64,000 nucleotides of DNA from Adhaeribacter soli (GTDB lineage Bacteria; Bacteroidota; Bacteroidia; Cytophagales; Hymenobacteraceae), in contig NZ_VTWT01000001.1 in assembly GCF_008727925.1 (NCBI RefSeq), positions 558,001 through 622,000 of the forward strand, written 5' to 3'. The translations under genes were made by a program, and so were the position numbers. Below, one piece after another: positions 7,460 through 18,065 of this stretch; positions within the stretch are counted from its first letter, which is position 1; every line of letters begins with the position of its first letter. The notes under the pieces were generated by a model. The model ran no database searches, was not told where the DNA came from, and saw only the letters and a list, made by a program, of their open reading frames with translations.

Positions 7460-8479
7460 ATGCAACAAAAATTCCGTTCATTCCTGTGGCTGGGCTTAGG
7501 CGCCGGAGCCTTCCTGGCATATAAAGCAATATCCGGAAACGGCAGGAGGTACTCGTTTAGAGATAAAGTGGTAGTAATTACCGGCGGCTCCCGAGGACTA
7601 GGTTTGGTTATAGCCCGGATGCTGGCCAAAGAAGGCGCAAAGCTGGCCATCTGTTCCCGCACCGGACCCCAACTGGAAAGCGCCGCGGCAGAATTGCGGG
7701 AGTACGGCATTGAGGTATTGGCCATTCCCTGCGATCTGACGATTCAGGGGGAAGCAACACGCTTCATAGACCAGGTTCAGGAGCTTTTTGGCCGAATAGA
7801 TGTGCTGATAAACAATGCCGGCGTTATACAGGTTGGCCCCCTAGAAGATATGAAAGTGGAAGATTACAGACTTGCCATGAACACGCATTTCTGGGCGCCG
7901 CTTTACACCATGCTGGCCACGGTTCCCGGTATGCAAGCCCGCGGGGAAGGCAGAATTGTAAACATTGCATCGGTGGGCGGGAAAGTGAGCGTGCCGCATA
8001 TTGTACCATACAGCGCCAGTAAGTTTGCGCTCGTTGGCCTTTCCGAAGGCTTCCGGAACGAGCTGCAAAAGGATAATATATTGGTTACCACCGTAAACCC
8101 AGGTTTATTCCGTTCCGGCAGCCCGGTAAATGTGCTGGTAAAAGGGCAAACCAAAAAAGAATACGCCATGTTTGCCACCATGGGCGCCAACAGCCTCACG
8201 TCTTCGAGCGTGGAAAATACCGCGCGCCAGGTAATTGAAGCCTCCCGGTCCGGGGAAGCGGAAGTGGTAACCAACCTCCCGGCCAGGTTCCTGATCTTAT
8301 CGAACAACCTCTTTCCCGAACTCACGGCTAAGACCATGGGATTTGCCAATAAGTTTCTGCCTGACCCGGTGGCCGATGTAAACAGAATGGCCCGCGGAGC
8401 AGAAAGCGATTCAGACCTGATTCCGGAGCATTTACGGGAACGAACCTGGAAAGCCGCCGCCCGGAATAATGAGATCTGA
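7460..8479 (+). CDS. Membrane-anchored short-chain dehydrogenase/reductase (SDR)
   Basis: 339 residues. An N-terminal hydrophobic segment (about 7-24) anchors a classical SDR domain: cofactor motif TGGSRGLG (41-48), NNAG (118-121), and catalytic S161, Y174 and K178 (YSASK). R67 after the second beta strand suggests NADP preference. The family oxidises or reduces alcohols and ketones; the substrate is unknown. A long C-terminal extension after the core (about 230-339) resembles the tail of the second SDR at 39614-40600, which carries its membrane segment at the other end. The gene is monocistronic. Confidence 0.88.
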   Translation: MQQKFRSFLWLGLGAGAFLAYKAISGNGRRYSFRDKVVVITGGSRGLGLVIARMLAKEGAKLAICSRTGPQLESAAAELREYGIEVLAIPCDLTIQGEATRFIDQVQELFGRIDVLINNAGVIQVGPLEDMKVEDYRLAMNTHFWAPLYTMLATVPGMQARGEGRIVNIASVGGKVSVPHIVPYSASKFALVGLSEGFRNELQKDNILVTTVNPGLFRSGSPVNVLVKGQTKKEYAMFATMGANSLTSSSVENTARQVIEASRSGEAEVVTNLPARFLILSNNLFPELTAKTMGFANKFLPDPVADVNRMARGAESDSDLIPEHLRERTWKAAARNNEI

Positions 8480-8530
8480 GTTGAAGACCCAGGAATAAGC
8501 TAAGCAGTTATTAGTTTAGTTTTTCCTTTT

Positions 8531-8592
8531 TGTCATCCTGAAAGGATCTTGTGATTTCTGGGTTAATAACGAAGAATTTCATTCTGGAGGAT
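8531..8592. repeat. Fragment of the TGTCATCCTGA dispersed repeat
   Basis: Starts TGTCATCCTGAAAGGATCTT and ends in CATTCTGGAGGA. It resembles the ends of the longer elements at 40636-40811 and 51938-52172. No coding content. Confidence 0.5.
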
Positions 8593-8675
8593 AAACGTGG
8601 TAATTCCATAAATTAGCCTTCAAACTTCTTTAAGGAAAACAATAAGGTTTTCAGCTGAAAAACTCAAACCGTTAC

Positions 8676-8725
8676 AAAAAAGCGAGGCAGCCTTACCGGG
8701 CAATCCGGATGCAGCTTCGCTTTTT
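8676..8725 (-). terminator. Intrinsic terminator after hrpB
   Basis: Outer arms AAAAAGCGA and TTCGCTTTTT enclose a second GCAGC/CCGG stem. It lies 22 bp past the hrpB stop, with T runs on both strands. Confidence 0.75.
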
Positions 8726-8747
8726 CGTAAGGCTTCGCCCGGAGATT

Positions 8748-11276
8748 TCAACTCCTTCTTTTTATACTTCGGGTAGGAATAGCGCTTAAAGGATCTTCGG
8801 GCCAATGATGTTTCGGATATCGGCCCCGCAAATCTTTTCTTACCTCAAAATACCCCGAATTCCAGAAACTTCGCAAGTCTTTGGTTACCTGCACCGGACG
8901 GGAAGCCGGCGAAAGCAAATGAATAAGCAAAGGCACTTTCCCTCCGCCGATCCGGGGCGTATCCAGTAATCCGAAAACCTCCTGCAACCGTACCGCCAAA
9001 ACCGGAGAAGCCGGATCGGTGTAATCCAGCGGAATGCGGGAGCCGCTGGGAACATCCAGGTGGGTAGGGGCTAACCTGTCGAGTTCGGTGCGCTGTTCCC
9101 AGGGAAAAAATGCTAGCAAAATTTCGAAAAAATCCAGTCTGGCTATTTCATCCAACGATTTCAATCCGACTAAATGCGGCAGCAGCCATTCGTCCGCGGT
9201 TTCTTCCAGGTTTTCGTTCGCTAAGTCGGGCCAGGCATCCGGGAAGTAATGATGCAGGAATGCCAGTCTCTGCCGAAGCTTTTTAGCCGCGTCTGACCAA
9301 GGCAGCCGTTCAATTCCCCGTTCCAGCAAAGCCTTTATCATTACCTCCGCTACCAGTTCCGGATCGGGTTTGCTTAAACTGGTTTCTTCCAGTACCAGCG
9401 CGCCTAAACTGGTAAGCTGGCGGGCCACGATCCGGTTAGAGTTAACATCAAACTTTATTTCCTGGGTCTTTTCCAGCTGGGCGGCAAAGTGCTTTAAAAT
9501 CTCGGCTTTGGAAATCGGGGCAGCCAGTTGAATTCGGGGATGTTGTCCGGCATCTAACTGGGCAATGGCATAAAATTCCGCTTCCCCGAATTGCTCGGTT
9601 GCCAGTTGCGCCTTTTGTCCGCTGATCAGGCGTACCTTGCCGGAGGTCTCTCGCTGGGCGAGGCGGTCCGGATAAGCAAGGGCGGTAAGCAGACCGGCAG
9701 CATCCGGGTTTAAACCTGCATCCTGAATTTTTAGTCTTTGGCGGAGGCTTTTCGCCTGTTCCCGGATCCTTCGGAGCACATTTTCCTCGATTACAAAACC
9801 GGGGGTATGCGGACGTTGTCCGTTCAGGATCTCGAGTCTTAGCTGCAGGTCAGGTTGTTCGTTCCGATAACTTTCCAGTGGTTTCAGCATGTCGCGCTCT
9901 CCCAGCAAAGCCGCTAAGCTGCAGGCAGTCGGCCCTTCGTTCACTTCCTGGCCTTTAATTACCAGATGGCCAAGCCGGGGCGCTAAACCCAAAGTAGCAA
10001 TACTTCGGCCGTGCGGGGTAGGTTGCCCGTTCGGGCTTAAAGCCTCCAGCCTTATCAGCAGATCTTTGGCCTGGGCAATGGCTGCCGGGTGGGGCAGGTC
10101 AAGCCAATGCAGCGTAGTAATGTCCCTGGTGCCCCAAATGGCCAGCTCCAGTAACAGGCCGCTCAGGTCGGCTTCGCGGATCTCCGGCGGCAATTGGGGT
10201 AATAAATGCAACTGATCGGCAGCAGACCACAACCGGTAGCAAATGCCGGGACCAAGCCTGCCGGCGCGGCCCCGCCGTTGGTCGGCGGCGGCGGCGGATA
10301 CCGGGATGGTAGCCAGGGCAGTTAAGCCGGTACGCGGTACAAATTTCGGAACCCGGGAAAAGCCGCCGTCAATCACTATGCGCACGCCTTCTATGGTTAA
10401 ACTGGTTTCGGCAATGCTGGTGGCCAGCACTACTTTCCGCCGGCCAGCAGGAGCAGGCTGAATGGCTGCTTGTTGCTGGGGCAGCGGCAGTTCGCCGTGC
10501 AGCAAATGCAGATCGGTGGTTTCGGGCAAGGAATTTTCCAGCAGGCCGGCTGCTTTTTTTATTTCCCCGATCCCGGGCAGGAAAACCAGGATATCGCCTT
10601 CCGGATAATTTTTCAGGGCCTGCCGGATCGCTTTGGGAACTGCCGTCGCTAATTTAGCGGCGGGCCGGGAATCCAGGGCAGCTACTTCGGCAGGCGTGAG
10701 GTAAACCGTATCTACCGGGTACATTTTGCCTTCGCTGCTTATAACGGGCGCTTCCAGCCATGCCCCGATTCCTTTAGCATCCAGGGTGGCGCTCATGACC
10801 AGAAGCCGTAAATCGGGGCGCAATACCTGCTGGGCATCCAGGGCTAAAGCCAGGCCAAGGTCTGCCTGCATGCTTCGCTCATGAAATTCATCGAATATGA
10901 TCGCGGCAATCCCTTCCAGCGTAGGGTCATCCTGCAACATCCGGGTAAGAATGCCCTCGGTAACTACTTCTATGCGCGTTTGCTCCGATATTACTTTTTC
11001 CAGCCTTACCCGGTAACCTACCGTTTTCCCTACTGGTTCATCTAAAAGCTGGGCCATGCGTTGGGCTGCTGCGCGGGCTGCCAGCCGCCGAGGCTCCAGC
11101 ATTAAGATCCGGTTATCTTCCCGCCAGGAGGCATTTAAGAGCGCCAGAGGTACCAGGGTGGTTTTACCGGCTCCAGGAGGAGCCTCCAGAATGGCCCGGT
11201 TCGAGGAAGCCAATGCAGCCCCAAGTGCTGGAAGTACCGCTTTAACCGGAAGATCGGGCAGGAATTCGAATGGCAT
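8748..11276 (-). CDS. hrpB: ATP-dependent RNA helicase HrpB (DEAH-like)
   Basis: 842 residues from the ATG at 11276, the usual HrpB length; an in-frame TTG at 11303 would add nine residues and is less likely. Motifs in order: Walker A APPGAGKTT (32-40), motif II DEFH (129-132, the HrpB variant of DEAH), MSATLD (161-166), and QRRGRAGR in the second RecA domain, followed by the HA2-like and HrpB C-terminal domains (ending near PKHHWPEDPLSAIPT). HrpB is a cytoplasmic RNA helicase of poorly defined role, not essential in other bacteria. The gene stands alone with its own terminator. Confidence 0.95.
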   Translation of the reverse strand: MPFEFLPDLPVKAVLPALGAALASSNRAILEAPPGAGKTTLVPLALLNASWREDNRILMLEPRRLAARAAAQRMAQLLDEPVGKTVGYRVRLEKVISEQTRIEVVTEGILTRMLQDDPTLEGIAAIIFDEFHERSMQADLGLALALDAQQVLRPDLRLLVMSATLDAKGIGAWLEAPVISSEGKMYPVDTVYLTPAEVAALDSRPAAKLATAVPKAIRQALKNYPEGDILVFLPGIGEIKKAAGLLENSLPETTDLHLLHGELPLPQQQAAIQPAPAGRRKVVLATSIAETSLTIEGVRIVIDGGFSRVPKFVPRTGLTALATIPVSAAAADQRRGRAGRLGPGICYRLWSAADQLHLLPQLPPEIREADLSGLLLELAIWGTRDITTLHWLDLPHPAAIAQAKDLLIRLEALSPNGQPTPHGRSIATLGLAPRLGHLVIKGQEVNEGPTACSLAALLGERDMLKPLESYRNEQPDLQLRLEILNGQRPHTPGFVIEENVLRRIREQAKSLRQRLKIQDAGLNPDAAGLLTALAYPDRLAQRETSGKVRLISGQKAQLATEQFGEAEFYAIAQLDAGQHPRIQLAAPISKAEILKHFAAQLEKTQEIKFDVNSNRIVARQLTSLGALVLEETSLSKPDPELVAEVMIKALLERGIERLPWSDAAKKLRQRLAFLHHYFPDAWPDLANENLEETADEWLLPHLVGLKSLDEIARLDFFEILLAFFPWEQRTELDRLAPTHLDVPSGSRIPLDYTDPASPVLAVRLQEVFGLLDTPRIGGGKVPLLIHLLSPASRPVQVTKDLRSFWNSGYFEVRKDLRGRYPKHHWPEDPLSAIPTRSIKRRS

Positions 11277-11594
11277 AAGTTTTAAAGAGAAAGCTACTGG
11301 CAATATTATTTAAAGGAAGTACCAAAAATACCGTTAATTCAGTAAACCGGCAGTAAGCAGCACGTGAGTTTGAAGCGAAGCACTTTTTACTGGGAAATTG
11401 TTACTGTTTTTCATTAAGGATAACCTTCGGAATAGCGGCCAGAACAGGACCAGGTAAACGGATTTAAATACCTAAATTTAAGGAACCTGGTTTCTTAAAA
11501 AAAATATTTCGGAATCGGGCCAGTGGTTCTTTCTGAATTTCCATTTTGCCGTTAAGAATTAAAAAAGGGAAATTGAAAGCCTTAGGCAAAACCT

Positions 11595-11774
11595 ATGAAA
11601 AAACGCAATCCATATTATATAATAGGAACCATCGGTTTGTTACTAAACTTTCTGGCTACCATAATTCTGAGCTATGCCGTAGATCCTTACTTTGCTTCCA
11701 TTTTCACGGCTTTCTTCCCGGTCTGGATCATTATTCTGGTGGTTGGTTACCGGAAAGCGCACCCGCGGCCATAA
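11595..11774 (+). CDS. Small two-helix membrane protein (59 residues)
   Basis: The frame ATG 11595 to TAA 11774 encodes MKKRNPYYIIGTIGLLLNFL (first 20 residues), a second hydrophobic stretch (about 36-50) and a basic tail YRKAHPRP. The hairpin of two transmembrane helices with positive ends and the terminator 24 bp after the stop support a real gene. A longer overlapping frame (11546-11815) in another phase has no protein character. No family is recognised. Confidence 0.62.
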   Translation: MKKRNPYYIIGTIGLLLNFLATIILSYAVDPYFASIFTAFFPVWIIILVVGYRKAHPRP

Positions 11775-11797
11775 GGAAATTGCCACTAAAAGAAAAC

Positions 11798-11832
11798 AAA
11801 AATGCGGCCCTTTAAAAGAAGCCGCATTTTTT
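11798..11832. terminator. Bidirectional intrinsic terminator
   Basis: AAAAATGCGGC and GCCGCATTTTT form the stem around a 12-nt loop. It lies between convergent genes ending at 11774 (plus) and 11854 (minus). Confidence 0.88.
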
Positions 11833-11853
11833 ATAAGTTAACTTTATTTCCGA

Positions 11854-12237
11854 TTAGAACGGAAGATCGTTGTCCGCTTCGTCCATTACGAAGGTGGAAG
11901 CAGCCGGCTGGGCGGCATTGTTGCTGCGCGGTGCGCTGCTGTTGCCAGCGGAAGCACCGTTAGCGGCTTCTACCCGCCAAGCACCTAAATTGGTGAAGTA
12001 CATGGTTGTACCGTTCTTGGTAAAAGGTTTACCGGAAAGGTTAAAAGCTACCTTCACTTCGTCACCTACATTGAATTGGTCTAACAGGTTGCATTTATCC
12101 TGGGTAAGCTGGAATTTTATGAATTGGGTGTAAGCGCCATCTGGAATCTCAAGCACAAACTCGCGTTTGCGGAATTTCTCACTTACCTGTTGTTCGTCAA
12201 AAATCTCGTGTAATTTGCCTTGGGCGTCGTAAGCCAT
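11854..12237 (-). CDS. DUF3127 family protein with SSB-like C-terminal tip
   Basis: 127 residues. A compact beta-rich domain (residues 1-90), with KFRKREFVLEI, DQFNVGDEVKVAFNL and YFTNLGAWRVE, matches DUF3127, a small family common in Bacteroidota with a predicted OB-like fold. A flexible Ala/Asn/Ser linker leads to the last six residues DNDLPF, which resemble the acidic-hydrophobic tip of SSB (DDDIPF) that recruits replication and repair proteins. I infer nucleic-acid binding; this is not shown for the family as far as I know. Monocistronic. Confidence 0.8.
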   Translation of the reverse strand: MAYDAQGKLHEIFDEQQVSEKFRKREFVLEIPDGAYTQFIKFQLTQDKCNLLDQFNVGDEVKVAFNLSGKPFTKNGTTMYFTNLGAWRVEAANGASAGNSSAPRSNNAAQPAASTFVMDEADNDLPF

Positions 12238-12489
12238 AATCCTTCTATTTTATTGATTTTTATATATACAAATATACGAAAAACCGGCCATATTAATTCC
12301 ATTTCAGCTGCCTTATTATTGCTTAATTCCCTGCTTTTTAAACTAACCTTTTCAGTTTTAATTATTTAAATTTTATCTTCCGGGGTATGGGTTGCTGTAC
12401 CGGAACAGGATTTTAAAAGAAGCCTGCCACCTAACTTCTTTATTTGCGTATGGGGGCAAACGGTACGTATTTAAGCTTAAAAACCACTT

Positions 12490-13458
12490 ATGAATAATTT
12501 TGCAATTGCCCTTCATGGCGGCGCCGGCACCATTACGCGCCAGGTAATGACCCCGGAAAATGAAGCCAATTACCGGAAAGCCCTGGAAACTGCTCTTATG
12601 GTTGGTTCAGGACTTTTAACGGCCGGTAAATCCGCCCTGGAAGCTGTGGAGGCCACGGTGGCCTGGCTGGAAGATTGCGACTTGTTTAATGCCGGCAAAG
12701 GCTCGGTTTTTACCAAAGCCGGCAAGCACGAAATGGATGCTGCCATCATGTGCGGTCGAACGCTGGCAGCCGGTGCAGTGGCCGGCGTCCGGAACGTTAA
12801 AAACCCCGTGAAGCTGGCGCATTGCATTTTGCAGAATTCGGACCATGTAATGCTGGTATACCCGGGAGCGGAAGAATTTGCCCGCAAGTACCACCTCGGT
12901 TTCGAACCGGACGAATATTTCTACACCCAACAACGCTACGAACAGTGGCAGGAGATCCGCGATTCCGACATTTTTATGCTGGACCACACCGAAGATATTC
13001 CGGCGCCAGTTCAGCCCCCTTTGCCGGATAATAAAGAAAAGAAGTTCGGAACGGTTGGGGCAGTAGCGTTGGACAAGGCCGGCAACCTGGCGGCTGCCAC
13101 TTCTACGGGCGGTATGACGAACAAAAAATTTAACCGTATCGGCGATTCTCCGATCATTGGCTCCGGAACGTATGCCAACAACGCAACCTGTGCCATTTCC
13201 TGCACCGGCCACGGGGAATACTTTATGCGGGCGGTGGTTGCTTACGATATTTCCTGCTTAATGGAATATAAAGGGCTTTCGCTTCAGGAGGCCTGCAAAA
13301 TAGTGGTAAACGAGAAACTGGTAAAACTTGGCGGAGAAGGCGGATTAGTGGCTGTAGATGCCAAAGGCAATATTGCCCTGCCATTTAATTCGGAAGGCAT
13401 GTACCGGGCCTGCCGGGTTAACCAGGAACCGGCTTTCATCGGCATTTACGGCGATTGA
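12490..13458 (+). CDS. iaaA: Isoaspartyl peptidase / plant-type L-asparaginase (Ntn hydrolase)
   Basis: 322 residues. It opens with the conserved FAIALHGGAGTI. The self-cleavage site is GTVGAVALD with T188, the new N-terminal nucleophile of the beta subunit. STGGMTNK and GDSPIIGSGTYA are the family's substrate and Thr-binding segments. It hydrolyses beta-aspartyl dipeptides and asparagine. The convergent neighbour at 13861-14775 is a cyanophycinase, whose product beta-Asp-Arg is a substrate of this enzyme, so the pair would convert cyanophycin to Asp and Arg. No signal peptide, hence cytoplasmic. Confidence 0.93.
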   Translation: MNNFAIALHGGAGTITRQVMTPENEANYRKALETALMVGSGLLTAGKSALEAVEATVAWLEDCDLFNAGKGSVFTKAGKHEMDAAIMCGRTLAAGAVAGVRNVKNPVKLAHCILQNSDHVMLVYPGAEEFARKYHLGFEPDEYFYTQQRYEQWQEIRDSDIFMLDHTEDIPAPVQPPLPDNKEKKFGTVGAVALDKAGNLAAATSTGGMTNKKFNRIGDSPIIGSGTYANNATCAISCTGHGEYFMRAVVAYDISCLMEYKGLSLQEACKIVVNEKLVKLGGEGGLVAVDAKGNIALPFNSEGMYRACRVNQEPAFIGIYGD

Positions 13459-13467
13459 TGAAGCGAG

Positions 13468-13584
13468 CTAGTACACATTCAATTTAATTTATAGAATTTG
13501 CTTGACGGGATTTGTAATCCCGTCTTAACCGAGCCGTGGGATTTGTAATCCCACTTTCTAAAAATTAAATTGACTGTGTACTAG
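13468..13584. repeat. 117-bp MITE-like element with two internal palindromes
   Basis: The 23-bp ends 13468-13490 and 13562-13584 are inverted copies with one mismatch; both outer tips read CTAGTACACA. Inside are two hairpins with the same core: 13504-13524 (9-bp stem) and 13536-13554 (8-bp stem), each around GGGATTTGTAATCCC. Non-coding; probably mobilised in trans. Confidence 0.85.
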
Positions 13585-13626
13585 TGGAGCAGGGTGTTTC
13601 ATTCTCAAAATTGCTGTTATTTAGTG

Positions 13627-13778
13627 TACAAGTGAGCACGGGTGTGCGGAACTTGCGAACGAAGCTCTGAAACAAATTGTCGGCTACTGGTCTGGCTTTG
13701 GAACTAAGAGCCAACGAGGTCCTTCGCTTTCGCTCAGGATAACAAGCTTATTTATTAGATAGCTCCTCAGCTTGGTTT
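13627..13778. repeat. Degenerate copy of the TGTCATCCTGAG-type dispersed element
   Basis: It contains CAAGTGAGCACGG, AAACAAATTGTCGGCTACTG and CCAACGAGGTCCTTCGC, followed by CTCAGGATAACA and AGATAGCT. All these blocks recur in the element at 40636-40811 in the same order. Non-coding. Confidence 0.7.
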
Positions 13779-13860
13779 GGCTTTAATGTTTTGAAAAATT
13801 CAGACCGAAAACAGTATCATTTTAACCAGAAAATCAGAAACAAATATTCTCATTACAGCT

Positions 13861-14775
13861 TTAATAACGCAATTCCGGCGGTGCCTGGGAGTTGAGCCAT
13901 TCCTGATGGTCTTCGAAATCGGCATAGAATTCCCGGGTACTCATATCGTACACGTTGCCTTTAGCCAGCACGTGTAATTCTACGTTTTCGATGGAAAGGG
14001 GAGTGCCTTTGTCTACCCGGGGCGCATTGTTGTGCTGAATGTGGTGTCCGTCGATAATGATCACCAGGTTGGAGCCGATTGTTTCAATAAAATGGCCTTT
14101 GGTGATCAGTACGCCGGTGTCTTCGCCCAAACCAATGCCGATTACTTTGTCATGCAGGGCAACCGCTTCTATGAGCCGGCCAAAACGCCCGCGTTTTACA
14201 AAGTGCGAATCGATGATCACCCCCCGGATCAGGCCTAAGCCCGTTCCCATTTTCACGGAACCTTTCAGCAAAGCATTGGCTACACTTCCGCCCCGGACCA
14301 TGATTTCAGACATGGCCATGGCCCCGGCGCTGGTGCCCGCAATTACAAAGTTTTCTTCCTCCAGGTACCGCAATTTCAATAAGTCCAGAAAATCAGTATT
14401 CAGGAACATTTGCGTGATTCGGGACTGGTCGCCGCCGGTAAACATCACGCCGTCGGCTGACTTTAACCGCTCGAGGTATTCCGGTTTTCGGGCTTCTTCT
14501 TCCGAATCGATGTGCATGAAACCGATATCTTCGATGTTCAGCAGTTTAAAAGCATTTAAATACCGGTCGCCAACTTCCAGCGGAATAAGCGAAGCCGTGG
14601 TGATTATTTCTATGCGCGGGGTTTTCTTTTTCAGTTCCTGCAGGAAGCGTTTCAAAATTCCCAGTTCGAAAAAATTTAGCCGGTAAAATCGTTTGGCGCG
14701 CGGATTCGGATAAGTGCCCTTGTCTTCGTTTCCGCCAATTGCCATTAATTTTCCTTTCGGTAGTGCGGTACTCAT
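13861..14775 (-). CDS. cphB: Cyanophycinase (peptidase S51 family)
   Basis: 304 residues. The S51 nucleophile elbow is AGTSAGAM with S149. FTGGDQ (112-117) and DSHFVKRGRFGRL (with H201) are the cyanophycinase signatures that set it apart from the smaller dipeptidase E. The enzyme cuts the multi-L-arginyl-poly-aspartate backbone to beta-Asp-Arg dipeptides. No signal peptide is seen, so it would act on intracellular granules or imported material. The isoaspartyl peptidase needed for the next step lies convergently next door; cyanophycin synthetase (cphA) is not in the window. A similar peptidase with another substrate cannot be excluded. Confidence 0.9.
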   Translation of the reverse strand: MSTALPKGKLMAIGGNEDKGTYPNPRAKRFYRLNFFELGILKRFLQELKKKTPRIEIITTASLIPLEVGDRYLNAFKLLNIEDIGFMHIDSEEEARKPEYLERLKSADGVMFTGGDQSRITQMFLNTDFLDLLKLRYLEEENFVIAGTSAGAMAMSEIMVRGGSVANALLKGSVKMGTGLGLIRGVIIDSHFVKRGRFGRLIEAVALHDKVIGIGLGEDTGVLITKGHFIETIGSNLVIIIDGHHIQHNNAPRVDKGTPLSIENVELHVLAKGNVYDMSTREFYADFEDHQEWLNSQAPPELRY

Positions 14776-15353
14776 GTGCGTGTTTTATTTGAAAACCTAT
14801 ATACGAAATTCAGGAAAGGAGTTACTTAAAGTTTGAAAGGCACAGGAAGTTGGATATCTGTAACTAGGCTCAGAATCTTAAATTGCCTGAAATAAACAAG
14901 CAGATTTAGAGGTCTTTGAAAGCTACCCGATTAGGAAAGGCCAGTTTATGTTGCCTGATGTTCCGCAAAACAGGTTGTCTGAACACGATTTCAGGGAATT
15001 ATTGGAAAGACAGGATTTTTATTTCAAAAAATGATCCAGGAGAAAAGATATGGATGTTCCGAGAAAAACTGCGCGTAAGCCCAAACCCGGAAAAGGAGTG
15101 GATACTGATATTTCGCTTAACGCTGCAGGTAGTACTATCCGTTTTACTTCTTTTTTTCTTCCCACGTCACTCTTAGCGTATTTTTTGCAGAAGATCCTGA
15201 AAATCCCTCCATCCTGAAAATCCTGATTCAGACAATAAAAGAAAAAAAATATTCTTAAAACTGAAAACCTGAAAACAAAACCTGACAGGTCTGGTTGTAA
15301 AGGAGGTCGTAATTTATGGCTGGTTCAATTTTCCACCTTAATCATAAAATATT
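14776..15353. other. Intergenic region, no supported gene
   Basis: 578 bases. Short direct repeats TCCTGAAAATCC occur near 15195-15230. A frame of 86 codons (14916-15176) has no homology I recognise and an implausible composition. A purine-rich AAAGGAGG stretch (about 15299-15306) lies too far from the next ATG (15354) to be its ribosome site. Confidence 0.5.
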
Positions 15354-15842
15354 ATGCAACTAAAAACCTTAACCGATTTACTCATTCACGATTTAAAAGA
15401 CCTTTACAACGCGGAGCAGCAATTATTGGTGGCTATGCCTAAAATGATGGACAAAGCAACTGCCCCGGCGTTAAAAAATGCCATTAACCAGCACTTCAAA
15501 GAAACCCAGAACCAGGTAACCCGCCTCGACAAAGTGTGCCAGATCCTGGGTACCGATGGCAAAGGCTTAAAATGCAATGCTATGGAAGGCCTTATCCGGG
15601 AAGGGCAGGAATTTATGAAAGAAGATGCCGATCCGGCCGTTATGGATGCCGGTATCATCGGTATTGCCCAGCGCATCGAGCATTACGAAATTGCCGGCTA
15701 CGGTACAGTTTGCACGTATGCGAAGATCTTAGGCCTGAAAGATGTGCTTCCGTTGCTGAAAGAAACCCTCGACGAAGAGAAATCTACGGACGAAAAACTA
15801 ACGGCCATTGCCGAGGAAATGGTAAATCCGGTAGCCCGGTAA
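15354..15842 (+). CDS. DUF892 ferritin-like protein (YciE/YciF family)
   Basis: 162 residues, all helical. It matches the YciE/YciF family: LTDLLIHDLKDLYNAEQQLL at the N-terminus, a central QHFKETQNQVTRLDKVCQ helix, and the EHYEIAGYGTV helix with conserved E and H metal-ligand positions. Members form four-helix di-iron folds and are often stress-induced. Cytoplasmic, single gene, followed by a strong terminator. The exact activity is unknown for the family. Confidence 0.9.
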   Translation: MQLKTLTDLLIHDLKDLYNAEQQLLVAMPKMMDKATAPALKNAINQHFKETQNQVTRLDKVCQILGTDGKGLKCNAMEGLIREGQEFMKEDADPAVMDAGIIGIAQRIEHYEIAGYGTVCTYAKILGLKDVLPLLKETLDEEKSTDEKLTAIAEEMVNPVAR

Positions 15843-15860
15843 GCAACCTGGAAAGAATAA

Positions 15861-15898
15861 AAAAGCCGGCCTGATAATTTATCAGGCCGGCTTTTTTA
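15861..15898. terminator. Strong bidirectional terminator
   Basis: AAAAAGCCGGCCTGATAA faces TTATCAGGCCGGCTTTTT. It separates convergent genes ending at 15842 and 15912. Confidence 0.92.
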
Positions 15899-15911
15899 TT
15901 CAAAAACGGTA

Positions 15912-17813
<1,902 letters not shown>

Positions 17814-18065
17814 ATTCTTAAAAGCTTGTTGCAGGCAATTTATTAAAATCTAAGCAGAATTTGGGGGTGCCTGTCTTATTCAGACGTAAAACGGGAAGGA
17901 ATATTTTATTTAACTTATAAAAGGGTAGGATTTTTCGGTTAAAAAGTAATTATGCCCTTGTTCCCGAAAGCCGAAAGGTAGTAATCCCGAACATTCTTTT
18001 CGTTTCAGGAGTAATTAAAAGGCAAATTAACCCATCATACACCAAACTGCTTCTACAAACCATTT

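Larger units (their letters stand above)
13459..13860. other. Repeat-filled intergenic region between the cyanophycin genes
   Basis: 402 bases between convergent genes, almost wholly repeat: a 117-bp inverted-repeat element (13468-13584) and a degenerate dispersed repeat (about 13627-13778). No gene is seen. Confidence 0.75.

Noticed and set aside
11546-11815. 89-codon open frame overlapping the 59-residue membrane protein
   Set aside because: Runs into the terminator and lacks any protein character, whereas the other phase gives a clean two-helix protein.
13468-13584. CRISPR-like repeats (two GGGATTTGTAATCCC copies)
   Set aside because: Only two short palindromic units inside an inverted-repeat element, no regular spacers, no cas genes.
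14916-15176. 86-codon open frame on the plus strand
   Set aside because: Odd composition, no recognisable domain or conserved-looking segment, and no convincing start context; probably chance.
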